A stretch of 64,000 bases of DNA. Origin: Actinoplanes sp. TFC3 (GTDB lineage Bacteria > Actinomycetota > Actinomycetes > Mycobacteriales > Micromonosporaceae). Under the pieces are notes generated by a model that saw nothing but the letters and a program-made list of their open reading frames with translations, was not told where the DNA came from and searched no databases. Positions 1 through 8,194 of the stretch are shown one piece after another (the first letter of the stretch is position 1; each line of letters opens with the position of its first letter). Made by a program: the position numbers and the translations under genes. The stretch is taken from contig NZ_LOJP01000002.1 of assembly GCF_001553785.1 (NCBI RefSeq), positions 354,078-418,077 on the forward strand, read 5' to 3'.

Positions 1-713
1 GGCGGGTACCCGGCGGGTGTGGTGGGGAAGCCGGCGTAGGGATCGGTGGCTTGGGTGAGGATTGTTTCCTGGTTGGCGGTGATGCGGCGGATCATGAGGA
101 TGGCGCAGGCGGCTGCGGCCACGCTCATCAGGCTGCCCAGGCCGGACAGGGCTGCGGCTAGCTCGGGTTCGGTGTCGAAGTCATTGAAAGCGGTCAGATT
201 CCTACCGATGAGCAGGTACGCCGTCCACAGGATTGCCCACAGGATGTAGACCGCGCGACTTCCCTTCACGCGGGAGGAGTCCTGGACGTACGACTCGCTG
301 GTGCGGTCGATTTCGTTGAGCATGCGCAGCGGGATGATGAGATTGCCGATGGGTACGAACCAGGCGCCGATGGCCCAGCCGGGAGTCCAGCGCAGGCCGC
401 CGCCGAAGCCTTCCACGTTCTTGGCAGCTTGGTGCAGCCAGATGATGAACGTTATGCCGGCCAGCAACAGCGTGAGGAACATGCTGCCAAAGGCGCCCAG
501 CGCGGCAACAGCTATCAGGTCATCGCTTCGGTAGGACACGCTCGACTGGGACGCGGCCCACATCGACAGCGCCCAGCCGGCGATGGTCAACAAGATCCCC
601 GAGCCCAGGCCGGTGATGGCCACGATGGCCCGGCCTTGCAGGGACTTGGCTTGCGAGGGCGGCGCATAGCCCCGAGACGGCTGTGGATAGGTGTATGGCG
701 CGTATTCAGTCAT
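1..713 (-). CDS. DUF4328 domain membrane protein, C-terminus cut by window edge
   Basis: The ATG lies at 711-713 on the complement, and the frame is open for 237 codons to the left edge, so the C-terminus is missing. The protein has a short Tyr/Pro-rich cytoplasmic start (about residues 1-25). Roughly five hydrophobic segments follow, near residues 28-48, 63-92, 107-123, 149-165 and 182-203. Between them lies a Gly/Trp-rich part with the pattern WLHQAAKN...GWAIGAWFVPIGN, typical of the actinobacterial DUF4328 family. Members have no known function. The gene is divergent from the decayed liv remnant at 915; the 200 bases between them hold no promoter I can call. Confidence 0.8.
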   Translation of the reverse strand, partial: MTEYAPYTYPQPSRGYAPPSQAKSLQGRAIVAITGLGSGILLTIAGWALSMWAASQSSVSYRSDDLIAVAALGAFGSMFLTLLLAGITFIIWLHQAAKNVEGFGGGLRWTPGWAIGAWFVPIGNLIIPLRMLNEIDRTSESYVQDSSRVKGSRAVYILWAILWTAYLLIGRNLTAFNDFDTEPELAAALSGLGSLMSVAAAACAILMIRRITANQETILTQATDPYAGFPTTPAGYP

Positions 714-914
714 GCTCGGTCCCCGTGAGATAAGCAAGCGGCGCCGAAGAATAACGGGTCTCCCAGCCTGAGCACAGCCCCGATGAAGGCAGCGGGACGG
801 GAAAAGCGACCCGCCGGCACAACCGGCCCGGCGGATGCAGCCGGCGGGGCATTGACTTGGCGGGACGAGAAATTCCACTCCTGGGGTAAATATTGATCTC
901 CATTGAGGACGTTG

Positions 915-1469
915 ATGACCTCTGGTGGGTTGGTACTTCGCGATGTTGGCGTGCGGTTCGGGGGACTCGTGGCCCTGGACGGCGTCTCGCTTTCGGTTGC
1001 GCCGGGGCGGATTGTGGGCGTCATCGGACCTGATGGCGCCGGGAAAACCACGCTGTTCAACGTCATTTGCGGGTTCGTGAAGCCATCAGCCGGGCTGATG
1101 CAGTTTGACGGCCAGCCGTTCAAGCCGCGGCCGCATCGACTCAAGAAGGCCGGCATCTCCCGGACCTTGCAAGCAGTGGGCCTCTTTCCCACCTTGACCG
1201 TGCTGGAGAACGTCATGGTGGCCAACCCGGCAGCCAGCAAGGCCGAGGCAGCCCTCGAACGCTGCGGCGCTCACGCGTACCGGAATGACAAACCGACAAG
1301 CTTGCCGTACGCGATCAGAAAGCGCGTCGCCCTTGCCCGCGCTTTGGTATCCGAACCGAACCTTCTCTTGCTCGACGAACCGGCGGGTGGGCTGGGGGCG
1401 CAGGAGATCGAGGAATTGGGCGAGCTGATCGAGAGCCTCGACTGCTCCGTCCTCCTCGTCGAGCATCAT
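915..1469 (+). pseudogene. livG remnant: branched-chain amino acid ABC transporter ATPase, 3' end deleted
   Basis: The intact part gives about 185 residues of a LivG-type ATPase: a Walker A motif GPDGAGKTT, a Q-loop region, the LivG-style signature LPYAIRKRVALARAL and a Walker B/D-loop LLLLDEPAGGL. It ends at SVLLVEHH, where LivG proteins normally continue for some 60 more residues. After 1469 the same frame runs to 1751 as unrelated, Arg/Gln-rich sequence read out of frame over the livK remnant. The ATG at 915 has GAGG six bases upstream and is preferred to the TTG at 903. The ABC core lacks its H-loop flank and C-terminus, and no permease gene is nearby, so the product is probably not functional. 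Confidence 0.8.
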
Positions 1470-1863
1470 GAGCACCGACGACAGCAACCCGTGGATCCAG
1501 TTGTTCAAGAAGGTGAACACGCAGTACAACGCGGGCGCGGAGTTCGACAACAACACCGTTTATGGCATGTCGGTGGCGTACCTGTTCGTGCAGAGCCTGC
1601 AGGCCGCAGGCAAGGATCTCACCCGGAACGCGCTCATTTCCGCTGTGCAGAAGGGTGGGTTCCAGGGTCCCGGTTTGGTTCCGCTGCGCTTCTCGGCCAC
1701 CGACCATTCCGGGTACGGCGGAGAGCAGCTCACCCGCGTGCAATCCGGTAAGCAGGCGTATTTCGGCACCGCCTTCGAAACCGACTCCGGGAACGGGCCG
1801 GTAAACGAGTACACCGCTGCCCCCGCGGCCCCGCCGGCGAATGGCATACCGGCCGCATCGTGA
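1468..1863 (+). pseudogene. livK remnant: C-terminal third of a branched-chain amino acid binding protein
   Basis: This 131-codon frame starts exactly where livG conservation stops and ends with TGA at 1861-1863. It reads NPWIQLFKKVNTQYN, then YGMSVAYLFVQSLQAAGKDL, then GPGLVPLRFSATDHSGYGG. That is the C-terminal lobe of LivK-like periplasmic binding proteins of about 400 residues. It has no signal peptide or N-terminal lobe, and no ribosome-binding site precedes the ATG at 1468. I read it as the 3' end of livK fused to livG by a deletion that removed the genes in between. The next real gene begins 81 bases downstream. Confidence 0.8.
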
Positions 1864-1944
1864 TCGAAACGGTTGCAACCCGCCGCTTCCCCAGGCAGGG
1901 TTGGCGGCGGGACGGTTACCGCCAAGTAACGGAGGTTGCAGGGG

Positions 1945-2700
1945 ATGACCAAATCGTCGGGTGCTGTCGCGATTGTGACGGGCGCCAGCCGGGGAATCGG
2001 GTTCGCGATCGCCCAGCGGCTCGTCGCCGAGGGCGCCAAGGTAGCCATCACCGGGCGCAACGCCGAGGCACTGGAGACCGCCGTCAAGGATCTCGGCGGC
2101 AGCGACGTGGCCCTCGGGATCGCCGGCAAGGGCGACGACGCCGACCACCGGGCCGCCGTCATCGACGAGGTGCTCGGCGCCTTCGGGCCGGTGTCCGTGC
2201 TGGTCAACAACATCGGCATCAACCCCGCTTACGGGCCGCTGAGCAGCCTCGACCTGGGCGCCGCGCGCAAGATGGTCGACGTCAACGTGCTCGGCACGCT
2301 CGGCTGGGTGCAGGAAGCGCTGCGCGGCGGGCTGCAGGAGTCCGGCGGCTCGATCGTGACCATCTCCTCGATCTCCGGCCTGCGTCCCGCACCCGGCATC
2401 GCGTTCTATGGCGTCACCAAGGCCGCGCTGATCCACCTCACCGAGGAACTGGCAGTCGAGCTCGCGCCAAAGATCCGGGTGAACGCGGTGGCCCCGGCGG
2501 TGGTCAAGACCCGCTTCGCGACCGCGCTGTACGAGGGCCGCGAGGAAGAAGTCGCGGCCGGTTATCCGCTCGGGCGCCTGGGCGTGCCGGAGGACGTGGC
2601 CGGCGCGGTTGCGTTCCTGAGCAGCCCGGATGCCGCCTGGATCACCGGGCAGACCATCGTCATCGACGGTGGCGTCACGCTGACGGGATCGATGGCATGA
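1945..2700 (+). CDS. SDR family oxidoreductase (FabG-like)
   Basis: A 251-residue classical short-chain dehydrogenase/reductase. The nucleotide-binding motif TGASRGIG is at residues 12-19, NNIG (in place of NNAG) follows the central strand, and Tyr155-x3-Lys159 forms the YGVTK active site with a preceding SSISG serine. The C-terminal FLSSPDAAWITGQ segment is typical of 3-oxoacyl-ACP or 3-hydroxyacyl-CoA reductases of the family. The ATG at 1945 has GGAGG nine bases upstream. The stop overlaps the next SDR start by four bases (ATGA), so the two are translationally coupled. The substrate is unknown; the acyl-CoA dehydrogenase downstream suggests a 3-hydroxyacyl-CoA or ketone intermediate. Confidence 0.88.
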   Translation: MTKSSGAVAIVTGASRGIGFAIAQRLVAEGAKVAITGRNAEALETAVKDLGGSDVALGIAGKGDDADHRAAVIDEVLGAFGPVSVLVNNIGINPAYGPLSSLDLGAARKMVDVNVLGTLGWVQEALRGGLQESGGSIVTISSISGLRPAPGIAFYGVTKAALIHLTEELAVELAPKIRVNAVAPAVVKTRFATALYEGREEEVAAGYPLGRLGVPEDVAGAVAFLSSPDAAWITGQTIVIDGGVTLTGSMA

Positions 2701-3467
2701 GCCAGCGGGTCGTCGTGACCGGTGCCGGCAGTGGCATCGGGGCCGCCCTGGCCCGCCGGTTCGCCACGGAGGGCGCACGGGTGGTCGTCAACGATCTCGA
2801 CGCGGTGGCGGCGCAGAGCGTGGCGCAGGAAATCGGCGGCATCGCGGTGCCCGGGGATGCCGCGAACGAGCCGGACGTGCAGCGCGTCATCGAAACGGCG
2901 TGGCGTGAGCTGGGCGGCTGCGACCTCTTCTGCGCCAACGCCGGCGTGCTGACCGCGGGCGGCCCGGACGCGCCCGATGCCGCCTGGGACAGGGCCTGGC
3001 AGATCAACGTCATGTCCCACGTGTACGCCACCCGCGCGCTTCTCCCCCGCTGGCTGGACGACAACGGCGGCGGCCGCATCGTGTTCACGGTGTCCGCCGC
3101 TGGGCTGCTCACGCTGCTGGGCAGTGCGCCGTACTCGGTCACCAAGCACGCCGCGCTCGGTTTCGCCGAATGGGTACGGGCCACGTACGCGCACCGCGGC
3201 ATCACCGTGCAGGCGCTGTGCCCGCAAGGTGTCAACACCGCGATGATGCACGGGGAAGGCGACAGCGCCAGCAAGGCCCTGCTCGCCGCGGGTGCCCTGG
3301 AACCGGCCGAGGTCGCCGAGGTAGTGGCCGAGGCGGTGCGCGCCGACAGCTTCCTGATCCTTCCGCACCCCGAGGTGGCCGCGTACTACGAGCGTCGCGC
3401 GACCGAAACTGATCGCTGGCTGGGTGGCCTGAACAAGGTTCAGCGCGGCTTCGAGGCGGCCCCGTGA
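2697..3467 (+). CDS. SDR family oxidoreductase
   Basis: A 256-residue SDR, only distantly similar to its upstream neighbour. It has TGAGSGIG at residues 8-15, NAGVLTAGG after the fourth strand, a serine in the VFTVSAAG strand and the active site YSVTK at Tyr146/Lys150. The ATG at 2697 overlaps the previous stop, and the stop at 3465-3467 overlaps the GTG of the phosphotransferase gene. This places it inside a five-gene coupled operon. The long Ala-rich C-terminal helix region (near residues 190-256) resembles SDRs in acyl-CoA catabolism operons. The substrate cannot be read from sequence. Confidence 0.85.
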   Translation: MSQRVVVTGAGSGIGAALARRFATEGARVVVNDLDAVAAQSVAQEIGGIAVPGDAANEPDVQRVIETAWRELGGCDLFCANAGVLTAGGPDAPDAAWDRAWQINVMSHVYATRALLPRWLDDNGGGRIVFTVSAAGLLTLLGSAPYSVTKHAALGFAEWVRATYAHRGITVQALCPQGVNTAMMHGEGDSASKALLAAGALEPAEVAEVVAEAVRADSFLILPHPEVAAYYERRATETDRWLGGLNKVQRGFEAAP

Positions 3468-4441
3468 AGGGCCTGGACCTCAACCGGCTCCGCGATTACC
3501 TGGGCACCGGCGAGCTGAGCGGGACCATGTTCGCCGGTGGGCGGTCGAACCTGACGTACGCGGTCACCGACGGCACCGAGCGCTGGGTGCTGCGCCGGCC
3601 ACCGCTCGGGCACGTGCTGCCCACCGCGCACGACATGACCCGCGAACACACAGTGCTGTCCGCGCTGTCCGCAGCCGGGTTCCCCGTTCCCCGCCCGGTG
3701 CGGCTGTGCGAGGACCCGGACGTGATCGGTGCGCCGTTCTACTTGATGGAGCACGTCGACGGGACCATCTACCGGGATGCGGACGTACTGGATGATCTCG
3801 GTCCTGAGGCTGTGCGGGGTCTGAGCCTGGCGCTCGTGGACACCCTGGCAGAGCTGCACTCGCTGGATCCCAAAGCCATCGGGCTGGCCGATTTCGGGCG
3901 GCCGGAGGGCTTCAACGAACGCCAGGTGCGGCGCTGGAAGAAGCAGCTCGACGCCTCCCGCAGCCGCGAGGTGCCCGGCATCGAGGAGCTGCACGCCCGG
4001 CTAGCCGCGGACATCCCGGCGGGCGGACCGGGCACTGTGGTGCACGGCGACTTCCGCCTCGACAACGTGCTGATCGGCGAGGCCAGGCAGGTCAACGCCG
4101 TGCTCGACTGGGAGATGTCCACGCTGGGCGACCCGCTGAGCGACGTGGCGCTGATGCTCGTCTACGCCAACCGCCCGCTGCTGGGCGGGCGCACCCCGCT
4201 GTCGGTGCCCGGTCATCCAAGCGCGGCCGAGCTGGCCGGGCACTACGCCCGCCGCTCCGGCCGCGACGTCTCGGACCTGCACTGGTACGTGGCTTTCGCA
4301 GCTTTCAAGCTCGCCGTCATCCTCGAAGGCGTGCACTACCGTTTCGTGCAGGGGCAGACCGTCGGCGCCGGGTTCGACACGGTGGGCGCGATGGTGCCGG
4401 TACTCGTGGCCGAGGGACACTCATCGCTGGGGGACGACTGA
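3464..4441 (+). CDS. APH-type phosphotransferase family protein (ACAD10/11-like kinase)
   Basis: A 325-residue protein of the aminoglycoside/choline kinase fold. The brenner motif HGDFRLDN is at 194-201, the metal-binding region LDWEMSTLGDP starts near 214, and N-terminal GGRSNLTYAV supplies the glycine-rich loop. This subfamily pairs with acyl-CoA dehydrogenases: animal ACAD10/ACAD11 are fusions of such a kinase domain to a dehydrogenase, and here the two are adjacent genes overlapping by one base (TGATG). By analogy it may phosphorylate a 4-hydroxyacyl-CoA. It is unlikely to be an antibiotic resistance gene. The GTG start overlaps the previous stop. Confidence 0.82.
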   Translation: MKGLDLNRLRDYLGTGELSGTMFAGGRSNLTYAVTDGTERWVLRRPPLGHVLPTAHDMTREHTVLSALSAAGFPVPRPVRLCEDPDVIGAPFYLMEHVDGTIYRDADVLDDLGPEAVRGLSLALVDTLAELHSLDPKAIGLADFGRPEGFNERQVRRWKKQLDASRSREVPGIEELHARLAADIPAGGPGTVVHGDFRLDNVLIGEARQVNAVLDWEMSTLGDPLSDVALMLVYANRPLLGGRTPLSVPGHPSAAELAGHYARRSGRDVSDLHWYVAFAAFKLAVILEGVHYRFVQGQTVGAGFDTVGAMVPVLVAEGHSSLGDD

Positions 4442-5646
4442 TGGACTTCGAGTACGACGCCAAGACCGAGGACTACCGCAAGCGGCTGCTCGCCTTCATG
4501 GACGAGCACGTCCATCCCGCTGAGGCGAGCTTCGACGCGGACTACGACGGCAGCTGGGCGCCACCGCCGGTGCTGACCCGGCTGCAGGCCCAGGCCAAGC
4601 TGGCCGGGCTGTGGAACCTGTTCCTGCCCGGCGAGCACGGCGCCGGGCTGAGCAACCTGCAGTACGCGCCGCTGGCCGAGCTCACCGGTCGCAGCCCGGT
4701 CATCGCCCCGGCCGCGCTCAACTGCGCCGCCCCGGACACCGGCAACATGGAGGTGCTCGCCGAGTTCGGCACCGCGGCGCAAAAGGATCAGTGGCTGCGC
4801 CCGTTGCTGGACGGCGCGATCCGCTCGGCCTTCGCCATGACGGAGCCGCAGGTCGCCTCGTCGGACGCCACGAACATCGGCACGCGCATCGTGCGCGACG
4901 GCGACGACTACGTGATCACCGGGCGCAAGTTCTACATCTCCGGCGCGATGAACCCGAACTGCCGCATCTTCATCGTGATGGGCAAAACGGACCCGGACGC
5001 GGCGCGGCACGTGCAGCAGAGCATGATCCTGGTGCCCCGCGACGCTCCGGGCCTGCGGGTTGAGCGCGGCATGACGGTGTTCGGCTACGACGACGGCGAC
5101 CACGGCGGGCACGCCGAGGTGGTTCTCGACGACGTGCGTGTACCGGCCGCCAACCTGATCGGCGAGGAGGGCTCGGGCTTCGCCATCAGCCAGGCCCGCC
5201 TGGGACCCGGTCGCATTCACCACTGCATGCGGCTGATCGGCATGGCCGAACGCGCGCTGGAGCTGATGTGCACGCGGGCGCTGAGCCGCACACCGTTCGG
5301 CAAGCCGCTCGCCGAGCAGGGCGTGGTGCAGGAGTGGATCGCCGACTCCCGGGTGCGCATCGAGCAGGCCCGGCTGCTGGTGCTCAAGGCGGCCTGGCTG
5401 ATGGACACCGTGGGCAACAAGGGCGCGCACACCGAGATCCAGAGCATCAAAATCATCGTGCCGGCCACCGTCGAGTGGATCATCGACAAGGCGATTCAGA
5501 CGTACGGTGCGGCTGGCGTCGGGCAGGACACCCCGCTGGCACGGCTCTGGGCGGCAACGCGCACACTGCGTTTGGCGGATGGTCCCGACGAGGTCCACAA
5601 GAGATCGCTCGCCCGCCGTGAACTCAACCGCTATCGGAGGACCTGA
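4441..5646 (+). CDS. Acyl-CoA dehydrogenase, ACAD10/11 type
   Basis: A 401-residue flavoprotein with the full acyl-CoA dehydrogenase layout: N-terminal helical domain, middle beta domain with FAMTEPQVASSDATN and the FYISGAMNP strand, and C-terminal helical domain with QTYGAAGVGQD. The usual catalytic RIYEGT segment is replaced by RLADGPDEVH, as in ACAD11-like enzymes, so the general base should be an aspartate there (inference). With the kinase just upstream it would remove the phosphorylated or normal acyl-CoA substrate in beta-oxidation. Start and stop overlap both neighbours by one base (TGATG). It lacks any targeting signal and is cytoplasmic. Confidence 0.88.
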   Translation: MDFEYDAKTEDYRKRLLAFMDEHVHPAEASFDADYDGSWAPPPVLTRLQAQAKLAGLWNLFLPGEHGAGLSNLQYAPLAELTGRSPVIAPAALNCAAPDTGNMEVLAEFGTAAQKDQWLRPLLDGAIRSAFAMTEPQVASSDATNIGTRIVRDGDDYVITGRKFYISGAMNPNCRIFIVMGKTDPDAARHVQQSMILVPRDAPGLRVERGMTVFGYDDGDHGGHAEVVLDDVRVPAANLIGEEGSGFAISQARLGPGRIHHCMRLIGMAERALELMCTRALSRTPFGKPLAEQGVVQEWIADSRVRIEQARLLVLKAAWLMDTVGNKGAHTEIQSIKIIVPATVEWIIDKAIQTYGAAGVGQDTPLARLWAATRTLRLADGPDEVHKRSLARRELNRYRRT

Positions 5647-6242
5647 TGCCGGCCGCGTCACCACGGCCCACGCAGCGCATCGACGGACGCACGGCCCGCT
5701 CCGAGCGGACCCGGGCGGCGATCGTCGAAGCACATGTGTCCCTGATCCGCGCCGGTGATCTTCGTCCCACCGCCGACCGCATCGCCAAGCAGGCCGGTGT
5801 GTCGCTGCGAGCGTTGTGGAGCCACTTCGCCGACATGGAGGCGCTGTTCACCGCAAGTGGCCAGCTCATCCTCGACCAGCGCGACGCGGCGTTCACCCCG
5901 GTCCCGGCCGGCCTGCCGTTGGAGCGGCGCATCGACGCGTACTGCCGGCAACGAGCCCGGCTGCTGGAGCAAATCGCGCCCGCGGCGAAGGCGTCCTCGC
6001 TCAAGGAGCCGTTCTCGCCCGCGCTGCAGGCGTACCGTCGCAGTCACGTCCAGCGGGTCCGTGACGAGCTGCAGACGCTGTTCGCCGACGCGATCGGTGC
6101 CGACCAGGCACTGCTCGACGCCCTGACGGCGGCCAGCATGTGGCCGTCGTGGGGCACGCTGCGCGACGCGATGGGCCTCGACCCCGAAGCCGCCCGCGCC
6201 GCCCTGGCGCGCACCATCACCGCACTGCTACACCAGGAGTGA
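5646..6242 (+). CDS. TetR/AcrR family transcriptional regulator
   Basis: A 198-residue TetR-type repressor. The N-terminal helix-turn-helix spans about residues 18-65 (RTRAAIVEAHVSLI ... TADRIAKQAGVSLRALWSHFADMEALF), with an alpha-helical ligand domain behind it. It is the last gene of the coupled SDR-SDR-kinase-dehydrogenase operon: its ATG overlaps the dehydrogenase stop. It probably controls that operon from within, responding to an acyl-CoA or pathway substrate (inference from position). Its recognition helix sequence SLRALWSHF departs from the usual xxLYxHF only by Trp for Tyr. Confidence 0.85.
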   Translation: MPAASPRPTQRIDGRTARSERTRAAIVEAHVSLIRAGDLRPTADRIAKQAGVSLRALWSHFADMEALFTASGQLILDQRDAAFTPVPAGLPLERRIDAYCRQRARLLEQIAPAAKASSLKEPFSPALQAYRRSHVQRVRDELQTLFADAIGADQALLDALTAASMWPSWGTLRDAMGLDPEAARAALARTITALLHQE

Positions 6243-6248
6243 TTGCAC

Positions 6249-7235
6249 ATGACGACATCCCCGGTCACCGTCACCGTGACGGGCGCCGCCGGTCAGATCG
6301 GCTACGCGCTGCTGTTCCGCATCGCGTCCGGCCAGCTGCTCGGCGACGCTCCGGTCCGGCTCCGGCTGCTGGAGATCCCGGCCGCCGTCCGCGCCGCCGA
6401 AGGCACCGCGCTGGAGCTTGAGGACGGCGCGTTCCCGCTGCTGGCCGGCGTGGACGTGTTCGACGATCCGAAACACGCGTTCGAGGGCACCAACGTGGCC
6501 CTGCTGGTCGGCGCCCGCCCCCGCACCAAAGGCATGGAGCGCGGCGACCTGCTGGAGGCCAACGGCGGCATCTTCGGCCCCCAGGGCGCGGCCATCAACG
6601 CCGGTGCTGCCGACGACATCCGGGTGCTGGTCGTCGGCAACCCGGCCAACACCAACGCGCTGATCGCGCAGAGCAACGCCCCGGATGTGCCGGCCGAGCG
6701 TTTCACCGCGATGACCCGCCTGGACCACAACCGCGCGGTCGCCCAGCTCGCCCGCAAGCTCGGCACCCCGGTCGCCGAGCTCAAGAAGCTCGCCATCTGG
6801 GGCAACCACTCGGCCACCCAGTATCCCGACGTCACCCACGCCGAGGCCGGTGGCCGCGCGGTCGCCGAGCTGGTCGAGCAGTCCTGGCTGGCCGACGAGT
6901 TCATCCCCCGGGTGGCCAAGCGTGGCGCCGAGATCATCGAGGTCCGCGGTGCTTCCTCGGCCGCGTCGGCCGCGTCGGCCGCCATCGACCACGTGCACGA
7001 CTGGGTGCTGGGCACGCCGGAGGGTGACTGGACGTCGGCCGCCATTGCGTCGGACGGCTCCTACGGCGTGCCCGAGGGCCTGATCAGCTCGTTCCCGGTG
7101 GTCTCGCGCGGCGGTCGCTACGAGATCGTGCAGGGCCTGGAGATCGACGACTTCTCCCGCGAGCGCATCGACAAGTCGGTCGCCGAGCTGGGCGAGGAGA
7201 AGGCCGCCGTGCAGAAGCTGGGCCTGATCAAGTAG
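6249..7235 (+). CDS. mdh: NAD-dependent malate dehydrogenase
   Basis: A 328-residue malate dehydrogenase interconverting malate and oxaloacetate in the TCA cycle. It has the NAD-binding TGAAGQIGYALLFRIA near residues 10-25, the substrate loop GARPRTKGMERGDLLEAN, VVGNPANTNA, the Asp of the active-site pair in MTRLDHNRA and the catalytic His in IWGNHSATQYPD. It belongs to the cytosolic-type MDH subgroup common in Actinobacteria. AGGAG lies nine bases before the ATG at 6249, so the TTG at 6243 is not needed. It converges on egtD, with an 8-base overlap of coding ends. Confidence 0.95.
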   Translation: MTTSPVTVTVTGAAGQIGYALLFRIASGQLLGDAPVRLRLLEIPAAVRAAEGTALELEDGAFPLLAGVDVFDDPKHAFEGTNVALLVGARPRTKGMERGDLLEANGGIFGPQGAAINAGAADDIRVLVVGNPANTNALIAQSNAPDVPAERFTAMTRLDHNRAVAQLARKLGTPVAELKKLAIWGNHSATQYPDVTHAEAGGRAVAELVEQSWLADEFIPRVAKRGAEIIEVRGASSAASAASAAIDHVHDWVLGTPEGDWTSAAIASDGSYGVPEGLISSFPVVSRGGRYEIVQGLEIDDFSRERIDKSVAELGEEKAAVQKLGLIK

Positions 7236-8190
7236 TCGCCTGGCTCAGCGAAACGCCGAACATGCCCTGCGGGTCGGTCCACCATTCCCGCAGGGCAAAC
7301 CCGGCCCGGGCCAGCTCATCTTCGAGGCCGGGCCGGCGGAACTTGGCCGAGATCTCGGTGCGCAACTGCTCACCATCGGCAAATTCAACGGCCAGATCCA
7401 GATCCGTTATCCGTACGTTCTGAGCGCCCCGAGCCCGCAACCGCATCTCGATCCACTCCTGCTGCGGGTCCCACAACGCCACATGCTCGAAGGCATCCAC
7501 GTCGAAGTCGGCCCCGAGCCGGGCGTTGACCACGTGCAACACGTTGCGGTTGAACTCGGCGGTCACCCCGGCCGCGTCGTCGTACGCGGGCACCACGATC
7601 GCCGGGTCCTTGACCAGGTCGGTGCCGAGCAGTAGCCACTCGCCTGCCCCGAGCACCGCGCGCAGATCGGTGAGGAACGCCGCCCGCTCGCTCGGGATGA
7701 GGTTGCCGATGGTCCCGCCCAGGAACGCGACGACCCGGTTGTCCCCCTCGGGCAGGTGGCGCAGGTGGCGGGTCATGTCCCCGACGACCCCGCGCACGCT
7801 CAGCCCCGGGTAGTCGCTGGTGAGCCCGTCGACGGCCGCGCTGAGGGCCGTACCGGAAACATCAAGCGGGACGAACGCGCCCAGCGTGCCCCTGCTGACG
7901 AACGCGTCCAGCAGCAGCCGGGTCTTCTCCGAGGACCCGGAACCCAGCTCGACCAGCGTTTTCGCCTCGGTGATGCGCGCGATTCCGGCCGCCCGCTCGG
8001 CCAGGATCGCCCGTTCGGCGCGGGTCGGGTAGTACTCGGGCAGCCGGGTGATCTCCTCGAACAGCTCGCTGCCCCGGGCGTCGTAGAACCACTTCGGCGG
8101 CAGCCACTTCGGGGTGGCGGTCAGGCCCTGCCGGACGTCGGCGCGTAGCTGCTGGTCGATGTCGTGCTCGTCGAGATGAACCTCGAGCAT
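7228..8190 (-). CDS. egtD: EgtD, L-histidine N-alpha-methyltransferase
   Basis: A 320-residue SAM-dependent enzyme that trimethylates histidine to hercynine, the first committed step of ergothioneine synthesis. Recognised by the N-terminal substrate-binding stretch WFYDARGSELFEEITRLPEY, the SAM motif LVELGSGSSEKTRLLLDAF near residues 78-96, and GDMTRHL and FLGGTIGN further on. It is the last of four co-oriented genes (egtA, B, C, D), starting only four bases after egtC. The length matches known EgtD proteins (about 320). Its end overlaps mdh by 8 bases and no terminator separates them. Confidence 0.95.
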   Translation of the reverse strand: MLEVHLDEHDIDQQLRADVRQGLTATPKWLPPKWFYDARGSELFEEITRLPEYYPTRAERAILAERAAGIARITEAKTLVELGSGSSEKTRLLLDAFVSRGTLGAFVPLDVSGTALSAAVDGLTSDYPGLSVRGVVGDMTRHLRHLPEGDNRVVAFLGGTIGNLIPSERAAFLTDLRAVLGAGEWLLLGTDLVKDPAIVVPAYDDAAGVTAEFNRNVLHVVNARLGADFDVDAFEHVALWDPQQEWIEMRLRARGAQNVRITDLDLAVEFADGEQLRTEISAKFRRPGLEDELARAGFALREWWTDPQGMFGVSLSQATT

Positions 8191-8194
8191 GGTT

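Noticed and set aside
1315..2778. Long open frame on the minus strand across livG, livK and the first SDR (487 codons).
   Set aside because: It is Arg/Gly/His-rich with no domain and lies antisense to clearly conserved proteins; a typical high-GC shadow.
1860..3467. 535-codon plus-strand frame that would add a long Arg-rich N-terminus to the second SDR.
   Set aside because: The first 279 codons cover the first SDR out of frame; the SDR motif and ATGA overlap fix the start at 2697.
3464..4441. Aminoglycoside resistance gene.
   Set aside because: The kinase is of the ACAD-associated APH subgroup and coupled to an acyl-CoA dehydrogenase, so resistance is unlikely.
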